64,000 nucleotides of DNA from Cytobacillus sp. IB215665 (GCF_033963835.1 NZ_JAXBME010000006.1:1-64000), one strand, 5' to 3'. Shown: positions 44,262 through 54,136, numbered from the stretch's first letter. Notes: generated from the sequence alone by a model not told the origin. A program made the numbers and translations.

Positions 44262-44780
44262 ATAGGAACTTTAGTTTGCAGAAAAACAAATGAGAATTTT
44301 TGTGATTGTTGTGTCACTCCAATGAAAAGAGTTCTAGAGGAACTTGAAGGAAATTTTGCAATACTAGCAACACAAAATGAAGTGTTTAATTTTGATCCCA
44401 TTTCAGGTTTCCAACCAATTCTGATAGAAAAGGTTAATAAATTTGGAGTAGATACCTCCGAAGGTTTCTTTCCGATTAGTCAGGTAAAAGCTGTTACTGT
44501 AAATGCTATTTATCCTGAAATAGAATTAATTCAATCAGAAAGGAGTGGTGGTGTTTGTAAATGTATTGAAGATCCAGCGACAGATAGTTTTAAATGCTTA
44601 ATAGATAAGCAAGTAATTATTAGTGCGTTAGTACCAACGTTTTTATTCGAAGATGCGCCAGTAACTGTTAAAGAAGTAGGTGAAGGAATTGCAATAGTAG
44701 AAGATGTCAGAGATGGTATAACACTTTTCGTTGCTATTTCAACGTGCTGTGTTACACGCATAAAAGAAGTAGATATGTAG
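44262..44780 (+). CDS. Cys-rich probable spore coat protein with ATA in the start position
   Basis: Paralog of 23102. Reading from ATA 44262 gives IGTLVCRKTNENFCDCCVTP, aligned with the RCDCCVIPF region of the paralog, then GGVCKCIEDPATDSFKCLID and a ISTCCVTRIKEV end. GGAGGTGAGATTAA before ATA has the same spacing as GGAGGTGATATATAA before the ATG of 23102. The first ATG (44322) would delete the CDCC cluster and lacks an RBS. Either AUA initiation or a start-codon mutation is implied. Total 172 codons. Confidence 0.65.
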   Translation: MGTLVCRKTNENFCDCCVTPMKRVLEELEGNFAILATQNEVFNFDPISGFQPILIEKVNKFGVDTSEGFFPISQVKAVTVNAIYPEIELIQSERSGGVCKCIEDPATDSFKCLIDKQVIISALVPTFLFEDAPVTVKEVGEGIAIVEDVRDGITLFVAISTCCVTRIKEVDM

Positions 44781-45133
44781 AGGAAAACCTAGACAAATTA
44801 GAGTATGTCTAGGTTACATATTGAAGCATAAATTTAAAGTGTATAATATTCATTCATAACTAAATATTAGTAAATAAATAGATTTAAATTAAAATAGGGT
44901 GGGAATCCAGGTGTGTGAATTATTGTAAATACGAATGAACGATACATAGAATTGGTAATTATAGTTATGAATAAACACAGTCATTGAGGTTCATGATAAA
45001 ATCTGATTTTTATCGTAAGGGAAGTAATGGCATAAACTCTGTTCCCCTAAATTAAAACATTTAAGCAATATCAATAAGTTGTTGTATAAGAAAATAACGC
45101 CGAGGTGCTTACCTAATGTCCTTTGTATGTAAT

Positions 45134-45748
45134 CTAATTCTGAGCCTTTTTTATATCCTCCATCAAGTGCAAAATATCCATCTTCCATATTCCATTTTCT
45201 TTTTTTAATATAAATATGAATGTTGTGTGATAAAGACCAAACTCAACACTCATTTCGACTGCTACATCATTATCAGTTTTATTTTCCTCACTAACTTCAA
45301 TTGAAGTGTAATACCTTTAATCAAGAGCGGTTTCCACATCTTTTTTACGCAGACCTTCCTTATACTTTTGTTTAAAAGTTGAAAAATCAGGTAAAGCACC
45401 ATCATCAAAAGTCAGTGAATAAATTGCCTCAATATCATCAATTACTACTGAATGCAAGTAAATCAAAACTATATTCTCTGGTGAAAAACCTAGAAGGTGC
45501 CTCATATTTTTGTCCTGGACAAATAATTCGTATGCGTCTAATTCTGTCTCTGATAAGTCTTTTAAATAAGAAAATTCTTTATTAAGTTCATTTATTACCC
45601 TTTGTTGTTCCTTGATTATTTTATTAGCCTCAACTACTTTTTCATTTAATTGTTCTTGTGTTTCAATTAATGAGTTTATTTCATTATTGCAACCAGTCAA
45701 AAACAATATAATTACCATAAGAAAAACACTTATAGCTTGTTTGACCAT
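45134..45748 (-). pseudogene. Lipoprotein gene with an in-frame stop
   Basis: Starts MVKQAISVFLMVIILFLTGC with lipobox LTGC, then a coiled coil (LIETQEQLNEKVVEANKIIK) and a globular part. A TAA follows ETALD at 45317-45319; the same frame continues RYYTSIEVSEENKTDNDVAV, EFGLYHTTFIFILKKENGIW and ends MEDIKKAQN. The joined protein (about 204 residues) looks complete. ATG 45748 chosen because AGGGG is nine bases upstream. The truncated form may still be made. Confidence 0.65.
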
Positions 45749-46095
45749 CTGTATCATCCCCTATAACTTAAGGTATTTTTAAAAAAACAATCCTGCCTTG
45801 TTAGTAAATAAAATTCTAAATATATAATTATTATAATCTATATAAATCTATGAATAATTAAAACAATTAATAAAAATATTCATAAGGAGTTCTGTGGTAA
45901 TTAATTCGTTGTACAATCTACTTTTTAGCTCTTTGTCTTTGGGTGGTATTGGATGCTCAATTGGAGAATATTCTTATTTGAAATATTGAAACTTTAAAAA
46001 CTTTGCCTCTAAGGTATTAGAGAGTTCTTTTGGTCTGAATTAAATAGTTTTAAGAAGAGATCATAGTTAATCTTGCAATTAAGTAGAGGAGTAAA

Positions 46096-46240
46096 ATGAA
46101 AAAAAACAAAATGATGGATAGAGATTGAAGGATCAATAAAAGCAGATGTTGATTGTGACACATTCACAGAAATTTATTGATTTGTTAAAACAAAGGGATG
46201 GGAATTCGTAGGTGTAACAAAGCAATTGGAAGGTGAATAA
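46096..46240 (+). pseudogene. Small decayed gene
   Basis: AGTAGAGGAGTAAA and ATG open MKKNKMMDRD and stop; the next frame reads IEIEGSIKADVDCDTFTEIY, a TGA, then FVKTKGWEFVGVTKQLEGE. One frameshift and one stop break a product of about 48 residues, a type of small protein common in bacilli. Confidence 0.45.
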
Positions 46241-46290
46241 TATGGTAGCTGGATGTTACGATAAAATGAAAGTTCTATTTAAAAAGAAAA

Positions 46291-46312
46291 GCCCTAGATT
46301 TTTAGTCTAGGG
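46291..46312 (+). repeat. GCCCTAG-hairpin repeat, copy B
   Basis: GCCCTAGATTTTTAGTCTAG GG, then AAAAGGGGAAAAACTGTTAA in place of a mini-ORF start. The same downstream pattern as copies A and C but more decayed. Confidence 0.55.
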
Positions 46313-46579
46313 TAAGCAAAAGGGGAAAAACTGTTAAATAAATCATTATATTAAATATCGACTACTTTTAATTAATGTAAATATGTATTTCACGAAATAA
46401 GAAAAACTACCTACATCTGACTGACTGTGTGTATTTCACCTGTCCTATCTATTTGATATAGAATTCCGAATGTTGGTAACTAGGAAGTTATTTGTCCAAT
46501 TAGCAATTAGGGTTAATTTTGTGGGTTAGGAAAGAATGAGTAGCATATAAATACAACAAGTCATCGAAGGGGGAGTGAC

Positions 46580-46984
46580 ATGAAGAAACTTGGAAGTTTT
46601 TTATTATGGCCACTTTTATTTACCTTGTTACTATGGGTCGGAACCAGGTTTCAAATTTATATTGAAGTTAAATATGAAGGAATGTATATTTTTTATCCCA
46701 TATTATTATATTCAACAATTTTTCCTTACTTAATGGGGATGTTTTTTCGATTACCATCGCTTTTGAATGTGGTGAGGAGTAAAAAAGCTTTGACATTCGA
46801 TATAGTAAAGTTTTTAGTCATTGTGTTACCTGCATCTATCATAGCTTCATTTCATATTATTTATTTTTCTCCACTTGGTCATTATATCCCGCTTAATCCA
46901 ATGTTATTTTTAGCAGATACCCCAATTACAATAATAAGTTTTGTAGCAGGATATATGCTATTGAGTTGCATAAAGGAGAAGTAA
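46580..46984 (+). CDS. Multi-pass membrane protein, unknown
   Basis: 134 residues with four TM segments at about 6-21, 35-54, 75-95 and 107-128. GAAGGGGGAGTGAC is a strong RBS. A GCCCTAG-hairpin repeat follows and likely ends its transcript. No family recognised. Confidence 0.6.
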   Translation: MKKLGSFLLWPLLFTLLLWVGTRFQIYIEVKYEGMYIFYPILLYSTIFPYLMGMFFRLPSLLNVVRSKKALTFDIVKFLVIVLPASIIASFHIIYFSPLGHYIPLNPMLFLADTPITIISFVAGYMLLSCIKEK

Positions 46985-47028
46985 ACCCTAATCACTCATC
47001 TACCCAAAATAGGTAAGAAGAAAAAAAT

Positions 47029-47101
47029 GCCCTAGGCTACTTCAACCTAGGGCAATAAAGAAGGGAATTAACAAATGAATAAACATCACATTAATTATTG
47101 A
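47029..47101 (+). repeat. GCCCTAG-hairpin repeat with mini-ORF, copy C
   Basis: GCCCTAGG..CCTAGGGC hairpin, then AAGAAGGGAATTAACAA and ATG AAT AAA CAT CAC ATT AAT TAT TGA (MNKHHINY). Confidence 0.6.
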
Positions 47102-47394
47102 CCATTCACAAGCAAATTAAACATGCAACTTCAGCCTAAACAACTTAACTCTGCTTGTTTTGTGCATATCACCTTATGTTGTTATGATTAAATTCCTCAT
47201 TTTAGTTATCAAAATGATAAGTTTGATTATTATTGTATTTGTAATGCTGTGTTGTTCTTTAAAGGAAGTTTTTGTACATAATTTCCGTCATAATGATGTA
47301 ACTGATAAATGTCCAAGTACAAAACTTAAATTTAAGGAAACTCCAGAATTAATTTTTTATTACTAATAACACTGATTATTAACTTCAGTATCAA

Positions 47395-47871
47395 TCAAAA
47401 ATCGCCATTCAGATAAGATTTCAAATAGGAATCTAGATCAGGAAGTCCTTTAGGGTTATTTAATACTGAATCTAACCAAGCTTGTCTCTCAAAACAAATT
47501 AATTTTAAATCCCAAACGCATGCTGAAATTCCTGTATGAGTCATTTCAACCAATGCAGAAGGATTGTCTTTAGGGGATATGAACACATGGTGATGAAGCT
47601 CATTTTCATCTTGCCACCAATCTAAAAATACGAAATTCGAATCACGTCCATCATGAATTCCAATATATCCTACTCCATAAACAGTATCGGAAATTGCAGG
47701 TAGCTTTGAGAGAGTAACTGATTTAGCATCGTTAATTAAATCAGGGTTAGGCAGTTCGTTTTCGTAAGAAATACCATAAACTTTTAATTTCCAATCATAG
47801 TGGTTGAGTATTTCTATAAAACGAATGGGTCTTTGTTTATAAGACTGTTCTAATTTTTTCAATGTTTTCAT
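47395..47871 (-). CDS. Soluble protein, unknown
   Basis: 158 residues. GYIGIHDGRDSNFVFLDWWQ DENELHHHVFISP forms a conserved-looking core with HHH and paired Trp; the C-terminus is helical (CFERQAWLDSVLNNPKGLPD). GAAAGGATGAAAAC is a good RBS. The size and acidity recall immunity proteins of polymorphic toxin systems, but no family could be assigned. Confidence 0.6.
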   Translation of the reverse strand: MKTLKKLEQSYKQRPIRFIEILNHYDWKLKVYGISYENELPNPDLINDAKSVTLSKLPAISDTVYGVGYIGIHDGRDSNFVFLDWWQDENELHHHVFISPKDNPSALVEMTHTGISACVWDLKLICFERQAWLDSVLNNPKGLPDLDSYLKSYLNGDF

Positions 47872-47955
47872 CCTTTCTATTATTATAGCTACTAATAGAG
47901 TAAATACAGAAATTTATGTTCACACACTTAATATACGAATTATAGATACTCGTTT

Positions 47956-48495
47956 TTATGTTGGAGAGAAAGCCACAAATACTGGATTATTACCAACTGT
48001 TATAGTAGTAATTACAACTTGAGTTTTTGTGTCAATAACAGAAACCTTATCTTCTCCTACATTCGTGACATAGACAGACTTTCCATCAGGAGATATTGCT
48101 AATGAGTTTGGAGCCAAGCCAACTTTAATTGTGGAGATAGTAGAATGGGTTTTCACATCAATAACAGAAACGGTTCCTTCAATAAGATTTGTAATATACG
48201 CATATTTCCCGTTTGGTGAAATAGCAACTACACTAGAGTTGAATAATAACAAATTAAAGCTTAAACCAACAGGTACAGTAGAGAGTAAGGTGTGAGTTTT
48301 CACATCTATAACTGAAACAGTTTTATTAGTCAATGAGAGTGGAGTACTTAAAACATATGCTAGCTTACTGTCTGGTGCAAAGTTTATGAAAGCTGGAGAA
48401 CTATTAAGTATCACAGTAGCAATTACGGAATGAACTTTAGTATCTATGACAGAGATTGTGGAAGATGCAAAATTTGCTACATACGCAAATGACAT
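47956..48495 (-). CDS. Short YVTN beta-propeller protein 4
   Basis: 179 residues, four repeats (TISVIDTKVHSVIATVILNS; SVIDVKTHSTISTIKVGLAP). Starts MSFAYVANFASST, parallel to the MVLAYV start of the others. Half the length of its paralogs, so too short for one closed propeller: it may dimerise or be a C-terminal truncation. GAAGGGAGTATACAATT precedes ATG. Confidence 0.75.
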   Translation of the reverse strand: MSFAYVANFASSTISVIDTKVHSVIATVILNSSPAFINFAPDSKLAYVLSTPLSLTNKTVSVIDVKTHTLLSTVPVGLSFNLLLFNSSVVAISPNGKYAYITNLIEGTVSVIDVKTHSTISTIKVGLAPNSLAISPDGKSVYVTNVGEDKVSVIDTKTQVVITTITVGNNPVFVAFSPT

Positions 48496-48950
48496 AATTG
48501 TATACTCCCTTCGAATCTAAAGTCAGAGATATATATATGTAACTTTACGGTTTTTAGAATAAGAAGTTGTCAAGAGTTGTTAGAGAAATTAAGGCTAGTG
48601 GTTACTAAATCTATCTAAAATACCTCCAAAAAATTTGAATGTGTAAAAAATAATTCATGTATTCTATTTATTAATTTTTGATTCATATTGATATGCGGGT
48701 CTCTATGGGATAGTATATATTGACTTTTAGATTGTAATAGATGAAAAACATAAATTTTAGAGTAATTTAAATAGGAAATTGGTATCAGTCGCTTTAAATA
48801 TTTTAAATGCAGCCTTTACTGAGTATGTTAAAAGGTTTTGGAATGAGGAGAACATGAAGGTAAATATGCTCTGATTACCATGTCTACCAAGGTGGCTAAT
48901 ATTAAGAACACCGACCTCATTTTGGAAATCGGTGTTTTCAGAAGTGTTCT

Positions 48951-49382
48951 TTATTCAGAGCCTAAGTTAATCTCTTCAACTTCAACTGGTCCAGCATTTT
49001 CTCGTTCCTCTAAGAATTTAGCTAGTTCTTCATCAGACAAACTTGAATCGATTACATCACCTGTTTCTTCATCTATCTCAATAGTAAAGAATTCTTGAGA
49101 AAATTCGTCAACTGACAAGCTAGAACCAGTTTCTTCGTCAATAGTCTCAATCGAAACAAGTTCGTAATCACCACTTGAAAGATTACTGTCATTTAATTCA
49201 TCAAGTAAATCTTGCGGAATCTCTGATAGATCAAATCCAATAGTACCATTGTCATATTCAGTCGCATATGGCTCTAGTCTTTCGTCTAAATCTTGTGTTG
49301 TCTGTGCACCTGTCGCTGAGACTCCAATTAATCCACTCACCAATACTCCACCTGCTAATGTTAAAGATAATAAGTTCCTCAT
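48951..49382 (-). CDS. Secreted acidic protein, unknown
   Basis: 143 residues from ATG 49382. Signal peptide MRNLLSLTLAGGVLVSGLIG with cleavage near ATGAQ. The mature part is extremely acidic (ELNDSNLSSGDYELVSIETI; EIDEETGDVIDSSLSDEELA) with repeated DEETG-like segments. Ca-binding or an inhibitory propeptide-like role is conceivable only. AAAGGAGTG supports the start; terminator ACACCGACC..GGTGTT at 48908-48935. Confidence 0.65.
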   Translation of the reverse strand: MRNLLSLTLAGGVLVSGLIGVSATGAQTTQDLDERLEPYATEYDNGTIGFDLSEIPQDLLDELNDSNLSSGDYELVSIETIDEETGSSLSVDEFSQEFFTIEIDEETGDVIDSSLSDEELAKFLEERENAGPVEVEEINLGSE

Positions 49383-49589
49383 TTGAAACACTCCTTTAAA
49401 ATAGTTTTTCTTACATAGTTATTTATACAACTTTAGCATGTAGTTCTCGTGTATTTTCTATGTGAAATTGTGTGAGGTTATTATCAACATTATTTTTGAT
49501 ACTATTACTAGAAAACATATGTAATAGAAGAAATACGATAAACTAACTAACCGGGAAAGGAGAGAATATGTTAAAATCTGTAGGAAATT

Positions 49590-49650
49590 TTTATATGGGT
49601 GCACCATTTCAGAGATGATAATGAAAAGAGTCTTTCATTATGTTTTGAAC
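49590..49650 (+). repeat. Dispersed hairpin repeat, decayed copy
   Basis: GGTGCACCATTTCAGAGATG ATAATGAAAAGAGTCTTTCATTATG resembles copy 3. The rest of 49392-50359 has no long gene. Confidence 0.4.
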
Positions 49651-50009
49651 AATGTTGTCTAAAACATGAAACTATAGTAATCAAAATGGGTATAAACTAG
49701 GAAATTGAGGGGTTAAAACATAAGACCTTCACATGAAGAGAATCAAATTACATATGCAACGCGCATTTAATAAACTCCTTTATTGAAAGATGAAGTATTC
49801 ATTATCTTATAATAAACTCAAAAAACTCTATAGTCAGAAAACCTTATGAAACATATAAGCTGTGAGGTGATTAACTAAAAGATCCTCTCTACCGTAGACC
49901 GTTGGACACCCAAGGAAGAGAGGGTAAGTATCTCCAAATTGACCTACTCCACAGTATGAAACTATGCCCCAAAACAATCTAATTGATATATGTCACATCT
50001 CCTTAAAAT

Positions 50010-50115
50010 ATGTAACCTCCCTGTTTCGATCAGTAAAGGAGGCATGCTTAGGGAGGTTTATATGAGTGTAGTTGGCCGTACATTATGTTATGCAAATTAT
50101 CTCTGTATGTACTAG
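50010..50115 (+). other. Hairpin over an RBS with a 17-codon frame
   Basis: AACCTCCCT and AGGGAGGTT form a perfect stem around a 27-base loop. AGGGAGG lies five bases before ATG, which opens MSVVGRTLCYANYLCMY. The stem would hide this RBS. It could equally be a chance remnant. Confidence 0.3.
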
Positions 50116-50179
50116 GTAATACATACAAGTTTAGATTTAATAATTATGTACCCTCTCGAAGTTTTCAAGAGGTGCCTAA

Positions 50180-50254
50180 TGGCAAGATATAAGGTATCAA
50201 CTTATAGGAATAGAGTATGCAATATAATTTTGATTTTTTGTACTGTTGACTAGA
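50180..50254 (+). pseudogene. N-terminal remnant of a 50360-type gene
   Basis: AAGAGGTGCCTA then MARYKVSTYRNRVCNIILIF, parallel to MANYKVSTSPCGCKSIV of the next gene, and an early stop. A decayed partial tandem copy. Confidence 0.5.
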
Positions 50255-50359
50255 AAATGGAAAATGTGTATAAACCTATTGGGATATATACGCGCTACCC
50301 CATGCATCAAATTGCAGTGAAGCATAACATGGAGTAATAATTATTATGGGGGTGATCTA

Positions 50360-50650
50360 ATGGCAAATTATAAGGTATCAACATCACCTTGTGGTTGTAA
50401 GTCTATAGTCAAAGAAGAAGTAAAGCAAATTACCACTTGTGATTGTTGTACTATCGGAGCAAATTCTAACTATACTCAATATCTAGGGCAAGCTGTTTGC
50501 GTAAGAGGAATTAGTGGGAGTATATATGAATTTGATAATGATTGGACGATTTCAAACTTTGTATTGCAAGGGACTGAGACAACTGTAAATGCACCACTTT
50601 CCATCACACTGTGTAATATAGAAGCAATCACTACTGGGGCATTGAAATAA
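50360..50650 (+). CDS. Cys-rich probable spore protein
   Basis: 96 residues, MANYKVSTSPCGCKSIVKEE, then TTCDCCTIGANSNYTQYLGQ and a beta-rich C-terminal half ending in TTGALK. The SPCGCK..CDCC N-terminus resembles the start of 23102 (SKCGCNK..RCDCCVIP), so these may share a crosslinking module. GGGGGTGATCTA precedes ATG. No clear sigma-K element found. Confidence 0.6.
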   Translation: MANYKVSTSPCGCKSIVKEEVKQITTCDCCTIGANSNYTQYLGQAVCVRGISGSIYEFDNDWTISNFVLQGTETTVNAPLSITLCNIEAITTGALK

Positions 50651-50950
50651 ACAATATTGAAAACATTTAGTTTTAAAGGAAATCACAACAGATATACTAC
50701 ATGATATCTGTTGTGATTAGATGAAATACATTACGGGAAATTGGAATTCTGTATCGAGCTTCGCTGAAAAGTAAGTACTTATTGTAATTCAACTGAAGGT
50801 TTTGAAGTTAGAAAATCAAATAAAGTATGACCAGCGTTTTGTAAATCCATTTTCGCATGTATCTATTATACTTGAATTTTAATATTACAAATATCAATAT
50901 GTTTATATAAATGAAAGAAGTTTAAAGGAACTTAAACAAAACCAATAGCC

Positions 50951-51262
50951 AATCGTCCTAAATCGCCTTTTAAGCCAAAATCACAATGTTTAGTTATTTG
51001 GTATTATAATAATAACCAAATTTCCCCTTTATGCACTTTTATATATCATGTTTTCCCAAGTAAAACGCTACTTTATTGTAGCGTTTTACTTTTTTTAGAC
51101 TATGGACATAGTGTGAGAAGCGAAAGGAATAAAAATAAAGCATATTAAAAGTCAAGAAAGAATTTCTGATTTTCTGATAAACTTTTAAAAACGTTGGTTA
51201 TGTAGGTGAAGTCCTTAGTACCATGAAGAGTATATCCATTGATGAAATAAGAAAAGAAATAT
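50951..51262 (+). pseudogene. Decayed copy of the 63357-63760 unit
   Basis: The leader (CCAAAATCACAATGTTTAGT; AACCAAATTTCCCCTTTATG) and the hairpin at 51059-51090 match 63380-63496. The following frame begins ATA AAG CAT ATT AAA and closes early. The homology ends at GATGAAATAAGAAAAGAA, where hairpin-repeat copy 8 begins. Confidence 0.65.
51059..51090 (+). terminator. Terminator-like hairpin in a gene leader
   Basis: AGTAAAACGCTAC and GTAGCGTTTTACT are perfect complements with a 6-base loop, then seven T. The same element is at 63465-63496; both precede the gene of the repeated unit, so attenuation is possible. Confidence 0.65.
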
Positions 51263-51325
51263 TCCACAAAATGGCGCTGTTAAGTTATAATACTGAAAGC
51301 GTCTTTCTTTATGTTTTGAGCGATA
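51262..51325 (+). repeat. Dispersed hairpin repeat, copy 8
   Basis: ATTCCACAAAATGGCGCTGT then AAAGCGTCTTTCTTTATG. It starts exactly at the breakpoint of the truncated gene before it. Confidence 0.65.
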
Positions 51326-51541
51326 TTAATTAAAAGATACTTTGCATCCTTTCTGATGTTGTAATATATAGGATTTGTAAATGATAATCGTCTTTTACAT
51401 AAGGTGGAAAGGCAACTCATCCGCTATTTATTAATTTGAGTTTAGATAAAACAACAATCTATTAAATCGTTTTATCAAACTTTTTTTATAGATACAATGA
51501 TAGATTGAAAATGAATACTAGAATGCTGAGGTGACTATTAT

Positions 51542-53266
51542 ATGATTAAACGATTTTTCAGCTATTACCGACCACACCGGAAGCTGTTCTATCTTGACTT
51601 CGTTTGTGCTGTGTTGGTTGGACTTTTGGAACTCGGCTTTCCTCTCGCGGTATCATGGTTTATTGATTCCCTATTACCTGAAGGAAATTGGAGTACCATT
51701 ATAGCTGTCTCCATAGGTCTACTTGTCCTCTATTTACTTAGTTCGGGCATGCAATTTGTAGTGAACTATTGGGGGCATAAGCTTGGTATTAATATCGAAA
51801 CCGACATGAGGCGAGAATTGTTTAACCATGTTCAAAAACAATCCTTCCGTTTTTTCGATAATACGAAAACTGGACATATTATGAGTAGAGTCACAAATGA
51901 TTTAATGGACATTGGAGAGCTTGCTCACCATGGACCTGAAGACTTATTTATCGCTATTATGACGTTTATTGGAGCATTTTGGATTATGCTTACTATTAAT
52001 GTGAAGCTTGCGTTAGTGGCAATTTTGATTGTGCCATTTTTAGTTTGGCTCATTTCCTATTCAAATATTAAAATGAATGCTGCCTGGACAAAAATGTATG
52101 GAAATATTGCAGATGTGAACAGCAGAGTAGAGGACAGTGTTTCTGGAGCAAGAGTTGTCCAATCATTTACGAATGAGTACTACGAATTTGAACGATTCAA
52201 TAAAGACAATCAATTCTTTCGTAAATCTAAGTTAAAAGCATACAACACCATGAGTGTGAACCTTTCAGGAATCTACATTTCCACACGGTTAATGACGCTT
52301 ATCGTTCTAGTTTATGGTGCATGGTTAAGTTTTTCAGGTTCCCTATCTTATGGAGAACTCGTTGCTTTTATTCTTTATATTAATATATTATTCAAACCAA
52401 TTGATAAAATCTCTGCTCTCCTTGAACTATATCCAAAAGGAATGGCGGGCTTCAAACGATTTACAGAGCTTATGGATAGGGAACCGGATATTGAAGATCG
52501 TCCTAATGCAATAGATGTTTCAACATTACAAGGGGATATCACCTTTGACGAGGTGACGTTTGGATATGAGACGAATCGCCCAATTCTAATAGACTTATCA
52601 TTTACCATTCAAGCAGGACAAACCGTAGCGTTTGTAGGTCCTTCTGGGGCAGGAAAAACAACGATATGCTCCTTAATTCCTCGTTTCTATGATATTGAAA
52701 AAGGAGCCATTACTATTGACGGCATTGATATAAGAGATATGACAAAGGAATCTCTACGTTCACAAATTGGAATAGTACAACAGGATGTGTTCTTGTTTAC
52801 AGGTACACTACGTGAAAATATTGCTTACGGAAAGCTATCAGCTACCCAAGAGGAGATCGAAGAGGCATCAAGACGTGCTCATTTGACAGATCTTATCGCC
52901 TCACTTCCGAATGGCTATGATACCCAAATCGGAGAGAGAGGCTTAAAGCTATCTGGAGGTCAAAAGCAGCGCTTGTCCATCGCCCGTATGTTCCTTAAGA
53001 ATCCAAGAATACTAATTCTCGATGAAGCTACTTCTGCTCTAGACACAGAAACAGAAGCGATCATTCAAGAAGCCTTAAATGAATTGACTAAAGACCGTAC
53101 TACTTTAGTCATTGCTCACCGTTTAGCTACTATTCGTAAAGCAGATCGAATTTTAGTCGTCACTGAAAACGGAATAGCTGAGGATGGTACTCACGAAGAA
53201 CTTTTATCTAGGGAGAATGGAATCTTCACAAGGCTCCATGCCCATCAACATGCAACTATTCTATAA
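51542..53266 (+). CDS. ABC exporter half-transporter (MsbA/BmrA-like)
   Basis: 574 residues: six TM helices in 1-300 and a nucleotide-binding domain in 330-570. Walker A GPSGAGKT at 366-373, Q-loop GIVQQDVFL at 410-418, signature LSGGQ at 470-474, Walker B LILDEAT at 491-497 with catalytic Glu 495, H-loop AHRLAT near 528. It should homodimerise and export lipid, drug or peptide. The nearest family looks like B. subtilis YfiC-type exporters. GCTGAGGTGACTATTAT precedes ATG. The base composition is less AT-rich than its neighbours by eye. Confidence 0.92.
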   Translation: MIKRFFSYYRPHRKLFYLDFVCAVLVGLLELGFPLAVSWFIDSLLPEGNWSTIIAVSIGLLVLYLLSSGMQFVVNYWGHKLGINIETDMRRELFNHVQKQSFRFFDNTKTGHIMSRVTNDLMDIGELAHHGPEDLFIAIMTFIGAFWIMLTINVKLALVAILIVPFLVWLISYSNIKMNAAWTKMYGNIADVNSRVEDSVSGARVVQSFTNEYYEFERFNKDNQFFRKSKLKAYNTMSVNLSGIYISTRLMTLIVLVYGAWLSFSGSLSYGELVAFILYINILFKPIDKISALLELYPKGMAGFKRFTELMDREPDIEDRPNAIDVSTLQGDITFDEVTFGYETNRPILIDLSFTIQAGQTVAFVGPSGAGKTTICSLIPRFYDIEKGAITIDGIDIRDMTKESLRSQIGIVQQDVFLFTGTLRENIAYGKLSATQEEIEEASRRAHLTDLIASLPNGYDTQIGERGLKLSGGQKQRLSIARMFLKNPRILILDEATSALDTETEAIIQEALNELTKDRTTLVIAHRLATIRKADRILVVTENGIAEDGTHEELLSRENGIFTRLHAHQHATIL

Positions 53267-53524
53267 AAAAAGCAAAATCCAAGCGAGCTGCTTATGCAGC
53301 ACATGGGTTTACTTGTATCGTGTGATAGGTTGAATAAGTCATTTACACATCACAATGATTAAGAAGTCTATTAGTTTTTGATGAATGGACACCTTAGATT
53401 GTTATTCACAAAAAATATGGGCAATATCAGCCAGAAGATAACAAACATTGAGGTATATAATAGAAAAAAGATGAATAAAAGCATGTCATCATATTAAATG
53501 ACATGCTTTTAAACTTAGGTAATT

Positions 53525-53695
53525 TTACGGTTGGATACATGTGCCATTACTTGTGCAAATTGGTGGTGGATCACTAGTACCACCACCACCAGGCCCAGGA
53601 TCAATAGTTATCGGATCAGCACTTGCACCGGAAACACCTGAACCTACTAAAGTTAAAGTTAACGCTGTACCGAATAATAGTTTCTTGAGTTTCAA
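53525..53695 (-). CDS. Small secreted Gly/Pro peptide with two Cys
   Basis: 56 residues from TTG 53695, supported by AGGAGGTG eight bases upstream. LKLKKLLFGTALTLTLVGSG is the signal peptide, cleaved near ASA-DP. The mature peptide of about 28 residues ends PPPICTSNGTCIQP; the two Cys could form a loop. Short genes like this include pro-peptides for signalling and bacteriocins, so an ABC exporter gene convergent with it is suggestive but not evidence. A plus-strand frame over it is a shadow. Confidence 0.6.
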   Translation of the reverse strand: MKLKKLLFGTALTLTLVGSGVSGASADPITIDPGPGGGGTSDPPPICTSNGTCIQP

Positions 53696-54077
53696 GAAAG
53701 TAACACCTCCTGTAATTGTTATATTACAGTTATTCTTTGTATATATTGTAAATCCTCCATTAATATTGCGAATATTTTAAATTTTTATTATTTTATTTTT
53801 ATTAAACAGTTATTAGATAGCAATATATTTACTCAGTAGAATTAGTTGCTCACCATAAGTTCACCTTACTAACAGACAAGCTGAAAATGTTACTCAGCAA
53901 TATGGAGCTTGAAGGGAGTAAAAATTTCTAATCTCTCTAAACATTAATACCTTGGTATTGAGAATTACTTTTCTAGCTCCCTAAAGTAGATCTATGAAAA
54001 AAATGAATGATTGATCTCAAATTATAAAAGCGGAACCTATATAAGAAGAGTATATATGACTTAAAAATAGGCTGGCT

Positions 54078-54113
54078 TAGAAAATGTTTTAAAACATTTT
54101 CATGGCAACCTTT
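54078..54113. terminator. Terminator-like palindrome
   Basis: GAAAATGTTTT and AAAACATTTTC then CATGGCAACCTTTTTT, before the convergent GNAT gene. 53696-54136 has no gene. Confidence 0.5.
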
Positions 54114-54136
54114 TTTAATGCAATCACACCTAGATA

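Noticed and set aside
47160-47366. 68-codon plus-strand frame
   Set aside because: It overlaps the repeat-C region, lacks an RBS and is of low complexity.
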